Of a DNA stretch of 16,944 bases, positions 1 through 6,575 are shown one piece after another. The notes beneath the pieces are model-generated. The model was given only the letters and a program-made list of their open reading frames with translations. It ran no database searches and was not told where the DNA came from. A program made the translations under genes and the position numbers. Source of the stretch: Duncaniella sp. (lineage in GTDB: Bacteria > Bacteroidota > Bacteroidia > Bacteroidales > Muribaculaceae); NCBI RefSeq assembly GCF_029054785.1, contig NZ_JAIDEN010000155.1, positions 1 to 16,944 on the forward strand, given 5' to 3'. Each line of letters starts with the position of its first letter. Positions within the stretch are counted from its first letter, which is position 1.

Positions 1-2030
1 GCTATGACGACTATCTCCCCGCAATCGAGCAGGGCATAGCCGAGCAGAAAAAAGAAATCGAAGCGATCGCCAACAACCCGGCCACCCCGACGTTCGAAAA
101 CACCATCCTCGCAATGGAAAAGAGCGGCGCTCTGCTCCAGCGTGTGATGCTCGTATTCGGATCGCTCGACGAGACCGACAACAACGACCGCATGACAGCC
201 ATCTCGGAGAAAGCCTATCCGATGGCCGCAGCCGCCTCGGACGAGATCTCGATGAACGACAAGCTCTTCCAGCGTGTCAAATACCTCTATGACCGCCGCG
301 ACAAGCTCAACCTCAGCGGTCCTGAAAAACGCGCCATCGAGCTTTCCTACAAGAGCTTCACCCGCAACGGCGCCCTGCTTTCAGCCGCCGACAAGGACAA
401 ACTCAAGACAATCAACAACGACCTGACCCGCCTCTATCTCCAGTTCAACCGCAACCTTCTCAACTCGACCAACAGCTTCGAACTTGTGGTGGACAACAAG
501 GCCGAACTGGCCGGACTCTCTGCCGGACTCGTGGCCACAGCCGCAACAGAGGCCGACAACCGTGGCAAAAACGGCAAGTGGGTCTTCACGCTTCATGCAC
601 CCAGCCGTCTGCCCCTGCTCAAATACGCCGACAACCGCGACCTGCGCCGGAAAATGTATGAAGGCTACATGAAACTTGCCTCCGAAGCGCCTCATGACAA
701 CCGTCCGGTGATCGGCGAGATCGTCAAGGTCCGCGCAGCAAAAGCCAAACTCCTCGGCTTCGACAACTACGCTTCCTACATGACCGACAACGTCATGGCC
801 AAGACTCCCGAAGCAGCCAAGAACCTCCTTCTGAAGATCTGGGAACCCGCAACCGCACGTGCCCGCGAAGAAGTTGCCGAAATGCAGGAATATGTCCGCA
901 GCGAAGGCGGCAATTTCGAAATCGAACCCTGGGACTATTATTACTATGCCGAGAAACTCCGCCAGAAGAAATTCGAGCTTGACGAAAACGAAGTCAGCGC
1001 CTATTTCTCTCTTGAAAATGTCCGCAAAGGCATCTTCTCACTTGCTGAACGTCTCTACGGCGTGACATTCACCGAACTCCCCGACGCCCCGAAATACCAC
1101 CCCGAAGTCAAAGTCTATGAAGTCAAAGACACCAAGGGCGAACACGTGGCCGTCTTCATGACCGACTACTTCCCCCGCCCCTCAAAGCGCCAGGGCGCAT
1201 GGATGAGCGAATTCAAAGGCTCGTTTGAAGATCCTGACGGCACCGTGGGACGCCCGATCGTCTACAACGTCGGCAACTTCACCCGCCCCACCGGCGACAC
1301 CCCGGCTCTGCTCACCGTTGACGAAGTCGAAACCATGTTCCATGAATTCGGCCACGGACTCCACGGAATGCTGACCCGCGCAAAACTCCGCAGCCAGGCC
1401 GGAACAAACGTTGACCGCGACTTTGTGGAACTCCCCTCGCAGATCACCGAACACTGGGCGATGGAACCCGAACTGCTGAAAGAATTCGCTTTCCACTACA
1501 AGACCGGCGAAGTCATCCCCGAAAGCCTCATCAACAAGCTCCAGGCCGCATCGACCCACAACCAGGGCTTCACAACCACCGAGCTTGCCGGCGCCTCTCT
1601 GCTTGACCTCGAATGGGGTATGCTCAACCCGGCTGAAGGCGACGTGATCGACGTAGACCTCTTTGAAAAGCAGGTTGCCGAAAAACTCAACATGCCCCGT
1701 CAGATCGCCTACCGCTACCGCTCACCCTACTTCAAACACGTCTTCGGCAGCGACGGCTATGCGTCAGGCTACTACACCTATCTCTGGGCCGAAGTGCTTG
1801 ACACCGACGGCTTCGAACTCTTCAGCGAAAAGGGAGTCTTCGATCCCGCAACCGCAAAAGCCTTCAAGGAAAACGTTCTTGAAAAAGGCGGCAGCGAAGA
1901 CCCGATGGAACTCTTTGTGCGTTTCCGCGGCCACGAACCCTCAGTCGATGCCCTTCTGCGCAACCGCGGACTCGCACCGAAAGCTGAAAGCGCCAAAGGC
2001 GGTGAGCTGAAAACCGCAGGCGGAAAATAA
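1..2030 (+). CDS. M3-family metallopeptidase (peptidyl-dipeptidase Dcp / oligopeptidase A type), 5' end outside the window
   Basis: This is a zinc oligopeptidase that should cut short peptides in the cytoplasm or periplasm. The reading frame is already open at position 3 and runs for about 675 codons to the TAA at 2028-2030. The ATG at 114 is internal: the 37 codons before it (YDDYLPAIEQG..., then ANNPATPTFENT) match the usual N-terminal helical region of M3A peptidases. The catalytic HEFGH motif is encoded at 1341-1355. The third zinc ligand, the Glu of FVELPSQ, lies at 1428-1430, which is 25 residues after the second His as expected for the family. The C-terminal half is intact (SPYFKHVFGSDGYASGYYTY). 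Family members are about 690-700 residues, so only a short N-terminus, probably with a signal peptide, is missing. The C-terminal tail is rich in Lys, Ala and Gly. Whether it is a dipeptidyl carboxypeptidase or an endo-oligopeptidase cannot be decided here. Confidence 0.95.
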   Translation, partial: YDDYLPAIEQGIAEQKKEIEAIANNPATPTFENTILAMEKSGALLQRVMLVFGSLDETDNNDRMTAISEKAYPMAAAASDEISMNDKLFQRVKYLYDRRDKLNLSGPEKRAIELSYKSFTRNGALLSAADKDKLKTINNDLTRLYLQFNRNLLNSTNSFELVVDNKAELAGLSAGLVATAATEADNRGKNGKWVFTLHAPSRLPLLKYADNRDLRRKMYEGYMKLASEAPHDNRPVIGEIVKVRAAKAKLLGFDNYASYMTDNVMAKTPEAAKNLLLKIWEPATARAREEVAEMQEYVRSEGGNFEIEPWDYYYYAEKLRQKKFELDENEVSAYFSLENVRKGIFSLAERLYGVTFTELPDAPKYHPEVKVYEVKDTKGEHVAVFMTDYFPRPSKRQGAWMSEFKGSFEDPDGTVGRPIVYNVGNFTRPTGDTPALLTVDEVETMFHEFGHGLHGMLTRAKLRSQAGTNVDRDFVELPSQITEHWAMEPELLKEFAFHYKTGEVIPESLINKLQAASTHNQGFTTTELAGASLLDLEWGMLNPAEGDVIDVDLFEKQVAEKLNMPRQIAYRYRSPYFKHVFGSDGYASGYYTYLWAEVLDTDGFELFSEKGVFDPATAKAFKENVLEKGGSEDPMELFVRFRGHEPSVDALLRNRGLAPKAESAKGGELKTAGGK

Positions 2031-2056
2031 GAAGGTGCCTGACAACAATAAGAGTG

Positions 2057-2218
2057 ACTATTCAGCGAATATTGCCAACCTAAGAGCCTCATTATCAGGG
2101 TAGGGATGCACCATGGAGCATCCGAAAACGAGGTTGATGAACCATAAAACCGGCGGATGCTCCGGGGGCATCCTACTACAACTTGCTTGCAATCAAGCTG
2201 TTTGAATCGCTGAATAGT
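2057..2218. mobile_element. MITE-like palindrome-rich element with 12-bp terminal inverted repeats
   Basis: A perfect 12-bp inverted repeat (ACTATTCAGCGA at 2057-2068, its complement at 2207-2218) brackets 162 bp with no plausible gene. Inside are nested repeats: GGAGCATCC (2115-2123) pairs perfectly with GGATGCTCC (2155-2163), and GTAGGGATGC (2100-2109) pairs with GCATCCTAC (2168-2176) with one extra G. Each half can also fold alone (GGATGC/GCATCC at 2104-2123 and at 2155-2173), so a cruciform is possible. A small hairpin, GCTTG-CAAT-CAAGC, lies at 2185-2198. I see no clear target-site duplication and no transposase. It could instead be a complex RNA structure at the 3' end of the peptidase transcript. 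Confidence 0.45.
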
Positions 2219-2270
2219 TACCTGAAGCCATCAGTTCAGTAAAAATTGTTAAACCGCCGTTTTTACCGAC

Positions 2271-2301
2271 CGATTTTATAGTCAGTCAGAGACTAAAATC
2301 G
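2271..2301. promoter_or_regulatory. Inverted repeat, operator-like, just upstream of a TAnnTTTG box
   Basis: CGATTTTA-TA-GTC (2271-2283) and GACTAAAATCG (2291-2301) are complementary over 11 bp except for a two-base bulge. They are separated by 7 nt. The repeat ends 11 bp before the TATCTTTG box at 2313-2320, in the region where a recognisable -33 element is missing. That position would suit a transcription-factor site. A weak AT-rich terminator is the alternative. Confidence 0.4.
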
Positions 2302-2312
2302 AAATTAGATAT

Positions 2313-2320
2313 TATCTTTG
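2313..2320 (+). promoter_or_regulatory. Bacteroidetes-type -7 box (TATCTTTG)
   Basis: TATCTTTG fits TAnnTTTG exactly. No TTG is found 19-21 nt upstream; the inverted repeat 2271-2301 occupies that place. The expected transcript start is about 2327, immediately before the stem of the candidate small RNA. Confidence 0.45.
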
Positions 2321-2326
2321 CACCGC

Positions 2327-2472
2327 ATTCACACTCCGGGTGCGACCACAGGACAGAAGTCCGGATGCGACGGAGTGTGACCGGAAACGAAAGACATCTA
2401 TCAAAGCAAATAATAAGTGAATCATAGGTTAAAAAATCCGGTTACTCGTGAGAGTAGCCGGATTTGCTTTTT
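2327..2472 (+). ncRNA. Candidate structured small RNA (unassigned family)
   Basis: A -7 box at 2313-2320 and a strong terminator at 2434-2472 delimit about 145 nt without a convincing ORF. The 5' part folds into one long hairpin. The outer stem is CACACTCC (2330-2337) with GGAGTGTG (2372-2379), and the apical stem is GGAC-AGAA-GTCC (2351-2362). Between them lies an internal loop in which TGCGAC occurs on both sides (2341-2346 and 2366-2371). Opposed antiparallel, the two copies give C-G and G-C pairs flanked by G.A and A.G mismatches, so the loop may be structured. An A-rich linker (2380-2433) follows. I do not recognise a known riboswitch or RNA family. It could also be a leader or decayed repeat rather than a functional RNA. 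Confidence 0.45.
2434..2472 (+). terminator. Rho-independent terminator of the candidate small RNA
   Basis: A 14-bp stem (2434-2447 with 2452-2465, one G.T pair, GTGA loop) is followed by GCTTTTT. The stem is preceded by a run of six A, so it may work in both directions. Confidence 0.8.
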
Positions 2473-2567
2473 AAACAACCTCTAACAGTTAAATATAATA
2501 TAACCTGAATTCGTAGATATTATTGTGTGAAATAGAGAATAACACTGGTTAAAGTATGTCAATTAGA

Positions 2568-2598
2568 TTGTAGGTATGATGCTTTTTTGATAAATTTG
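2568..2598 (+). promoter_or_regulatory. Promoter of the ECF sigma gene (TTG-N20-TAAATTTG)
   Basis: TTG at 2568-2570 and TAAATTTG at 2591-2598 are 20 nt apart, the ideal spacing for the Bacteroidetes housekeeping sigma factor. The predicted start near 2604 leaves a leader of about 100 nt before the ATG at 2706. Confidence 0.75.
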
Positions 2599-2705
2599 CC
2601 ATAGGAAATACGGTTTTATTGTACGCCGCCTTTATTTTAACATTTTTTAATCAAAATTTGTCGCCTATTGAACATTGCTACTCTAACCAATCAAACGAGA
2701 AAACA

Positions 2706-3296
2706 ATGCAAAATCTGTCAAAGCTCGCCGACCGCGATCTGGTTGCCGCTTATGCCAATGACAACAATGACGCTTTTGACGTATTGCTTGAACGTCATCA
2801 GCAAAAAGTCTATTCCTACATATTCCACATTGTAAAAAACAAGGATATTGCCGACGACATCTTCCAGGAGACTTTCGTCAAGGCCATCATGACCATAAAG
2901 CAGGGACGCTACACCGAACACGGCAAGTTTTCCGGCTGGCTCACTCGCATAGCCCATAATCTGATCATCGACTACTTCCGCCAGGAAAAGATGGAAAACG
3001 CCGTTTCCGCCGACGACGAAGGATGCGATGTGCTCAACCGGCGTGACCTCTGCGAAGGCAACATCGAGGACGCCATCGTCAGCACCCAGATCGACGAAGA
3101 CCTGCGCCGCATCGTCATGGCGCTTCCCGACCCGCAACGCGAAGTGCTCGTGATGCGCTTCTACCGCAACATGTCATTCAAGGAGATCGCCGAAGCCACA
3201 TCCGTAAGCATCAACACAGCTCTCGGACGCATGCGCTACGCCATCATGAACATGCGCCGTATTGCAGCCGAAAACAACATTGCCCTGGCAATGTAA
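2706..3296 (+). CDS. ECF-type RNA polymerase sigma factor, sigma-70 family
   Basis: A 196-residue sigma factor that would direct core RNA polymerase to a set of stress or envelope promoters. The sigma-2 region covers residues ~22-95, with DIFQETFVKA (51-60) and the DNA-melting/-10 recognition segment GWLTRIAHNLIIDYFRQ (77-93). The sigma-4 region covers ~128-185, with LPDPQREVLVMRFYRNMSF followed by a helix-turn-helix (EIAEATSVSINTALGRMRYA). The reading frame extends upstream to a TTG at 2619, but the ATG at 2706 is preferred because protein similarity starts there and the upstream codons are AT-rich and low complexity. No anti-sigma gene adjoins it; it stands alone with its own vegetative promoter and long leader. 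The regulon is unknown. Confidence 0.93.
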   Translation: MQNLSKLADRDLVAAYANDNNDAFDVLLERHQQKVYSYIFHIVKNKDIADDIFQETFVKAIMTIKQGRYTEHGKFSGWLTRIAHNLIIDYFRQEKMENAVSADDEGCDVLNRRDLCEGNIEDAIVSTQIDEDLRRIVMALPDPQREVLVMRFYRNMSFKEIAEATSVSINTALGRMRYAIMNMRRIAAENNIALAM

Positions 3297-3320
3297 AGAA
3301 ACAAAAAACATCTAAGAGGT

Positions 3321-3445
3321 CGTTGTTTAAAACAAGAGTTAAAATCTGAGTGGTGTATCTTTTAGATAAATTGTTGTAAATGAGAAAGGAGCCATATTCA
3401 CCTCAAAACTTTCGCTCAGATTTTAACTATTGTTGTTAAACAACG
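3321..3445. mobile_element. MITE-like element with ~30-bp terminal inverted repeats
   Basis: The left end (3321-3350) and right end (3415-3445) are inverted copies over 30/31 bases, with one mismatch and one single-base gap. The ends read CGTTGTTTAA... outward and ...AAAATCTGAG inward. The 64-bp core has no gene. The size, the long terminal repeats and the position between two unrelated genes suggest a non-autonomous transposable element. No clear target-site duplication is visible. In the transcript it would form a long hairpin and could also end the sigma-factor mRNA. Confidence 0.5.
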
Positions 3446-3509
3446 AACTATATTAAAAACCACTAAGAATCATCCCAACAGACAGGCCATTCCGGCCCAT
3501 ACTCCCATC

Positions 3510-4568
3510 ATGACATCATCCTTCCGCCCATTCCGTTTTCTCCTCTCTCTCCTTGCAGTCTCAATGATTTTCCAATCCGCCATCGCGGCTGAAGAAAAGA
3601 CAGAGGAAGCTCCTAAAGACAAAGTTGACCTTGTCCCGAAGATCAACGGTGCAATCCGCGCCCGCTGGGAGATGGAAACCAAGAGCGGCGCAAGTCGCTT
3701 TCAGGTGCGCAACGCCCGTGTTGCAATATCCGGCGCCATAGCCCCTCCTGTCCACTACTATATCCAGACTGACTTCTGCGATCGCGGAAAAATGAAGATC
3801 CTCGATGCGTGGGGACGCGTGGATCTCACCAAGGATCTCAAGCTTCAGGCCGGCCAGTTCCGTCTGCCGTTCGGCACAGACTGCTTCCGCGGACCAGGCA
3901 ACTACATATTCTCAAACCGCTCGTTCATCGGGGGGACAATAAACAACGTGCGTGGAGTCGGCGCAAAACTCAGCTATGCACTGCCGACGAGCGCCATCTC
4001 ACGACTGACACTTGAGGCAGGTGCTTTCAACCCGACAGCCATGGGCGACCATAACGTGTGGGTCAAGCAGATGGCATTTGCCGGAAAGGCACTCTACACA
4101 ATCGGAGAGGTAAAAATCGCCGCCGGAGCCGAAACCCTCATTCCTGACTCCATTCGCATCAACTCTCTGTCCGGATCCGTCACCTGGACCCACGGCGAGC
4201 TGACTCTGGAAGGCGAATATATCAACAAACATTACACCAACAACGCCCACAAAGCCGCCCACGGCTACAACATCTTCGCCGATTATGGATTTCCCGTAAA
4301 GGCCGGAGTGTTCAACCGCGCATCGGTCCAGGCCCGATTCGACGGCATGACGGCATACAGCGACGGCCTTCGCAACGAAGATGGCTTGCTCACAACCAAT
4401 TTTGATGCTCGCAACCGTGTGACAGTCGGAGGCACTTTGAGCTATATCTACAAATTTGTACGTTGTGATCTGCGCCTGAGTTATGAGAAATATTTCTACC
4501 ACCAGGGAGCAGTAATCGCTCCGGGCGCAGGAGATAAGGTGTGTGCTGAAATGGTGGTGAAGTTCTGA
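3510..4568 (+). CDS. Outer-membrane porin, OprO/OprP-like (phosphate-selective porin family)
   Basis: A 352-residue predicted beta-barrel. Residues 1-26 are a signal peptide (basic start, LLSLLAVSMIFQSAIA, cleavage before AEEK). A short charged linker leads to the barrel, which begins PKINGAIRARWEME. The alternating strands SRFQVRNARVAISGAI and YYIQTDFCDRGKMKILDAWGRV and the segment LKLQAGQFRLPFG are typical of the porin O/P family. The chain ends in a Phe (EMVVKF), as expected for barrel assembly by the BAM complex. It would sit in the outer membrane and allow passage of anions or other small solutes; the substrate cannot be read from sequence. It is short for the family (often 380-420). No clear promoter was found upstream, where the MITE-like element lies. 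Confidence 0.85.
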   Translation: MTSSFRPFRFLLSLLAVSMIFQSAIAAEEKTEEAPKDKVDLVPKINGAIRARWEMETKSGASRFQVRNARVAISGAIAPPVHYYIQTDFCDRGKMKILDAWGRVDLTKDLKLQAGQFRLPFGTDCFRGPGNYIFSNRSFIGGTINNVRGVGAKLSYALPTSAISRLTLEAGAFNPTAMGDHNVWVKQMAFAGKALYTIGEVKIAAGAETLIPDSIRINSLSGSVTWTHGELTLEGEYINKHYTNNAHKAAHGYNIFADYGFPVKAGVFNRASVQARFDGMTAYSDGLRNEDGLLTTNFDARNRVTVGGTLSYIYKFVRCDLRLSYEKYFYHQGAVIAPGAGDKVCAEMVVKF

Positions 4569-4578
4569 AAAGGGCACG

Positions 4579-4584
4579 AAAAAA
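4579..4584 (-). terminator. T-tract ending the SRP RNA gene
   Basis: On the minus strand six T residues follow directly after the closing stem CTTACCC of the SRP RNA, so the RNA's own terminal helix probably acts with the T-run as a terminator. Confidence 0.65.
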
Positions 4585-4681
4585 GGGTAAGCTTACTACA
4601 TCGCACCGCTACAACCTGATACCGTTGCTTCGATCAAGACCTGGCGGAGTTCTCAGGGAGCTGGTCGTGTAGGACTTACCC
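4585..4681 (-). ncRNA. ffs: Signal recognition particle RNA (4.5S-like)
   Basis: This 97-nt RNA forms the RNA core of the signal recognition particle, which binds Ffh and targets nascent membrane proteins. The ends pair as GGGTAAG (4681-4675) with CTTACCC. Inner helices include CTACA/TGTAG and CCTGA/TCAGG. The domain IV region carries the hallmark CAGGTC...GAAGCA with a CCG/CGG closing stem, the site of Ffh binding. The apex reads UUGAUC between C and G rather than the GGAA tetraloop of E. coli. A canonical promoter lies just upstream and a T-run just downstream. It converges with the porin gene. Confidence 0.88.
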
Positions 4682-4686
4682 GGCTG

Positions 4687-4717
4687 CAAAGGTACGACTT
4701 TTATTCGAATCCGCAAG
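4687..4717 (-). promoter_or_regulatory. Promoter of the SRP RNA gene (CTTG-N19-TACCTTTG)
   Basis: On the minus strand CTTG (4717-4714), a 19-nt spacer and TACCTTTG (4694-4687) match the Bacteroidetes consensus. The box ends 5 nt before the 5' G of the RNA at 4681. Confidence 0.8.
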
Positions 4718-4834
4718 CATCCGGAGAGATAATTTTACAATCAGCCATAAATTCCCGCACTAATTTACTGAAAAACTCCGGGATCAGCCATCCAAAAAGC
4801 AGGTCGGAACCGGAAATCAGCCCTCATGAAATCT

Positions 4835-4895
4835 GTCGGAATCTCCCTTGAAACAGGCCTTCCGACACAGCGATCTAATTGAAATCAATTAGATC
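4835..4895. repeat. Tandem hairpins in the spacer between the SRP RNA and the second small-RNA candidate
   Basis: GTCGGAA (4835-4841) pairs with TTCCGAC (4860-4866). Directly after comes a perfect 10-bp stem with a 4-nt loop, GATCTAATTG-AAAT-CAATTAGATC (4872-4895). Neither is followed by a T-run. Nearby, ATCAGCC is repeated at 4740, 4783 and 4816. The role is unknown. A TAAATTTG box on the minus strand (4929-4922) could transcribe them, but it lacks a -33 element. Confidence 0.35.
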
Positions 4896-4956
4896 AGGAG
4901 TCCAAAAATCAGGAAATTACTCAAATTTAGGTATGGCAAAGGGGTATATGATGTTG

Positions 4957-4964
4957 TAATTTTG
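4957..4964 (+). promoter_or_regulatory. Bacteroidetes-type -7 box (TAATTTTG)
   Basis: TAATTTTG fits TAnnTTTG. No TTG lies at the usual distance upstream, so the assignment rests on the box and on the terminator 120 nt downstream. Confidence 0.4.
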
Positions 4965-4969
4965 CATAC

Positions 4970-5127
4970 AGATAATTATACGAGAATAACAGATAAAAAC
5001 ATTTGGACAATAATGGTTAGCTATATAGATGGCTCCTTGTAATCTATTTTAATTGAATGCTATTGTTTAAACGGTATGGTGCAAAGTCGCGATGACCCCG
5101 ACACCATACCGGTTTTTATTTTTTACA
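4970..5127 (+). ncRNA. Candidate small RNA or short leader transcript
   Basis: An AT-rich stretch of about 155 nt runs from a TAATTTTG box to a strong terminator (5072-5123). The only reading frame worth noting is a 9-codon one at 5013-5042 (MVSYIDGSL). No downstream gene lies on this strand, since tyrS is antiparallel, so this is not a leader of a visible gene. It may be a regulatory RNA or a very short peptide mRNA. The family was not recognised. Confidence 0.4.
5072..5127 (+). terminator. Rho-independent terminator with 10-bp stem
   Basis: CGGTATGGTG pairs with CACCATACCG, closing at about 5123, around a 20-nt loop that holds a smaller GTCG/CGAC hairpin. GGTTTTTATTTTTT follows on the plus strand. 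Confidence 0.8.
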
Positions 5128-5172
5128 CCTATATTATACTATCCCCCTATATATGGGGCATCCGTATAAACG

Positions 5173-5208
5173 GAACACGCCGCCCGGTTCAGACCAGGCG
5201 GCGTGTTC
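5173..5208 (-). terminator. Terminator downstream of tyrS
   Basis: A perfect 12-bp GC-rich stem, GAACACGCCGCC (5173-5184) with its complement (5197-5208), lies 29 bp after the tyrS stop. The flanks (AAACG/CGTTT) extend it with one bulge. The T-tract is weak on both strands, but the stem is very stable and it is the natural end of the aspartate aminotransferase-tyrS unit. Confidence 0.75.
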
Positions 5209-5236
5209 GTTTGTATATAATCCGGTGTGGCTATCG

Positions 5237-6538
5237 TCAGTCAGTCACGTGGAGCAGGAAGTAGTTCTTCTTGCCGCGCTGAACGAGGATGTACTTGTCG
5301 TTGAGCAGCATGTCGGCAGTAACAGGAGCATAGGGATCAGAGATCTTTTCCTTGTTGATGCTGACACCGCCTCCCTGGACCATCTTGCGCATCTCGCCCT
5401 TGGAGGGGAAGACTGCGGCGGTTTCGGTCAGAAGATCGGCAAGTTTCATGCCCTCGCTGATTGCCGAGCGGGGTACTTCGAACTGGGGCACACCTTCCAT
5501 CACTGCAAGCAGCGTGGCCTCGTCGATCTTGCGCAGAGTCTCGCCCGCATGGTTGCTGAAAAGGATCTGCGAAGCCTCTACTGCGGCCTCATAGTCCTCG
5601 GCTGAGTGTACCATTGTGGTGATCTCCTTGGCAAGACGCTTCTGCAAGGGACGTGCACCGGGATTCTGGGCCTGCTCCTCGACGAGGGCGGCGACTTCCT
5701 CACGGGTCAGTTCGGTGAAGATCTTGATATATTTCTCGGCGTCGGCATCGGAGACATTGAGCCAGAACTGATAGAATTTGTAGGGCGAGGTATAGCGGGG
5801 ATCCAGCCACACGTTGCCGCTCTCGGTCTTGCCGAATTTACCTCCGTCGGCCTTTGTGATCAGCGGGCAAGTCAGCGCATAGGCCTCACCGCCGGCTGTA
5901 CGGCGGATAAGCTCGGTGCCGGTTGTGATGTTGCCCCACTGGTCGGAACCGCCGAGCTGAAGACGGCAGTTCTTCTCCTTGTAGAGATGGAGGAAGTCAT
6001 AGCCCTGGCAAAGCTGGTAGGAGAACTCCGTGAACGACATGCCCTGCTGCGATTCGCCGCTCAGACGCTTCTTCACCGAATCCTTGGCCATCATATAGTT
6101 GACCGTGATGTGTTTGCCGACATCGCGGATGAAGTCAAGGAAGCTGAAATTCTTCATCCAGTCGTAGTTGTTGACCATTTCGGCGGCATTGGGCGCGTCA
6201 GAGTCGAAGTCAAGGAATTTTGAAAGCTGCTTCTTGATGGCCTCCTGATTGTGGCGGAGGGTTTCTTCATCGAGAAGTTTGCGTTCCTGGCTTTTCATCG
6301 AGGGGTCGCCGATCATGCCTGTGGCACCGCCGACGAGAGCGATAGGCTTGTGGCCTGCACGCTGGAAGTGTTTAAGCATCATCACACCGACAAGGTGGCC
6401 GATATGAAGGGAGTCGGCCGTCGGGTCAATGCCCAGGTAGGCCGTTGTCATTTCTTTCTTAAGTTGCTCATCAGTGCCGGGCATCATCTGATGGATCATG
6501 CCACGCCACGAGAGTTCGTCTATGAAGTCCATTTTCAA
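5237..6538 (-). CDS. tyrS: Tyrosyl-tRNA synthetase
   Basis: This enzyme charges tRNA-Tyr with tyrosine in the cytoplasm. The 433-residue chain is full length for the bacterial TyrRS1 type. The class I signatures are HIGH at residues 45-48 and KFGKT (the KMSKS equivalent) at 234-238. GGSDQWGN (196-203) is the family's tyrosine-binding segment. Residues ~355-433 form the S4-like RNA-binding domain (VQGGGVSINKEKISDP). The start is MKMDF; the Met at residue 3 is a possible alternative. The gene begins 37 nt after the aminotransferase stop with no promoter between them, so the two are probably cotranscribed. A GC-rich hairpin follows the stop. Confidence 0.98.
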   Translation of the reverse strand: MKMDFIDELSWRGMIHQMMPGTDEQLKKEMTTAYLGIDPTADSLHIGHLVGVMMLKHFQRAGHKPIALVGGATGMIGDPSMKSQERKLLDEETLRHNQEAIKKQLSKFLDFDSDAPNAAEMVNNYDWMKNFSFLDFIRDVGKHITVNYMMAKDSVKKRLSGESQQGMSFTEFSYQLCQGYDFLHLYKEKNCRLQLGGSDQWGNITTGTELIRRTAGGEAYALTCPLITKADGGKFGKTESGNVWLDPRYTSPYKFYQFWLNVSDADAEKYIKIFTELTREEVAALVEEQAQNPGARPLQKRLAKEITTMVHSAEDYEAAVEASQILFSNHAGETLRKIDEATLLAVMEGVPQFEVPRSAISEGMKLADLLTETAAVFPSKGEMRKMVQGGGVSINKEKISDPYAPVTADMLLNDKYILVQRGKKNYFLLHVTD

Positions 6539-6575
6539 TTATTTTTTCAACGGAGAGGATATAGGGATTGTGGAT

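Noticed and set aside
114..116. ATG as the start of the M3 peptidase
   Set aside because: The frame is open to the window edge and the 37 upstream codons match the family's N-terminal region, so the gene is cut by the window.
2330..2379. Repeats of a CRISPR array or attenuator
   Set aside because: Only one palindrome unit with no regular spacers; no cas genes or downstream biosynthetic gene in reach of an attenuator before the separate promoter at 2568.
2619..2705. Extended N-terminus of the first sigma factor from a TTG codon
   Set aside because: The extra 29 codons are AT-rich and low complexity and are not part of the family; the ATG at 2706 is used instead.
3999..4577. 192-codon open frame on the minus strand
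   Set aside because: It is fully antisense to the porin, which has a signal peptide and a barrel C-terminus; there is no promoter for the antisense frame.
5076..5264. 62-codon plus-strand frame
   Set aside because: It runs through two terminator hairpins and into the 3' end of tyrS; it has no features of a gene.
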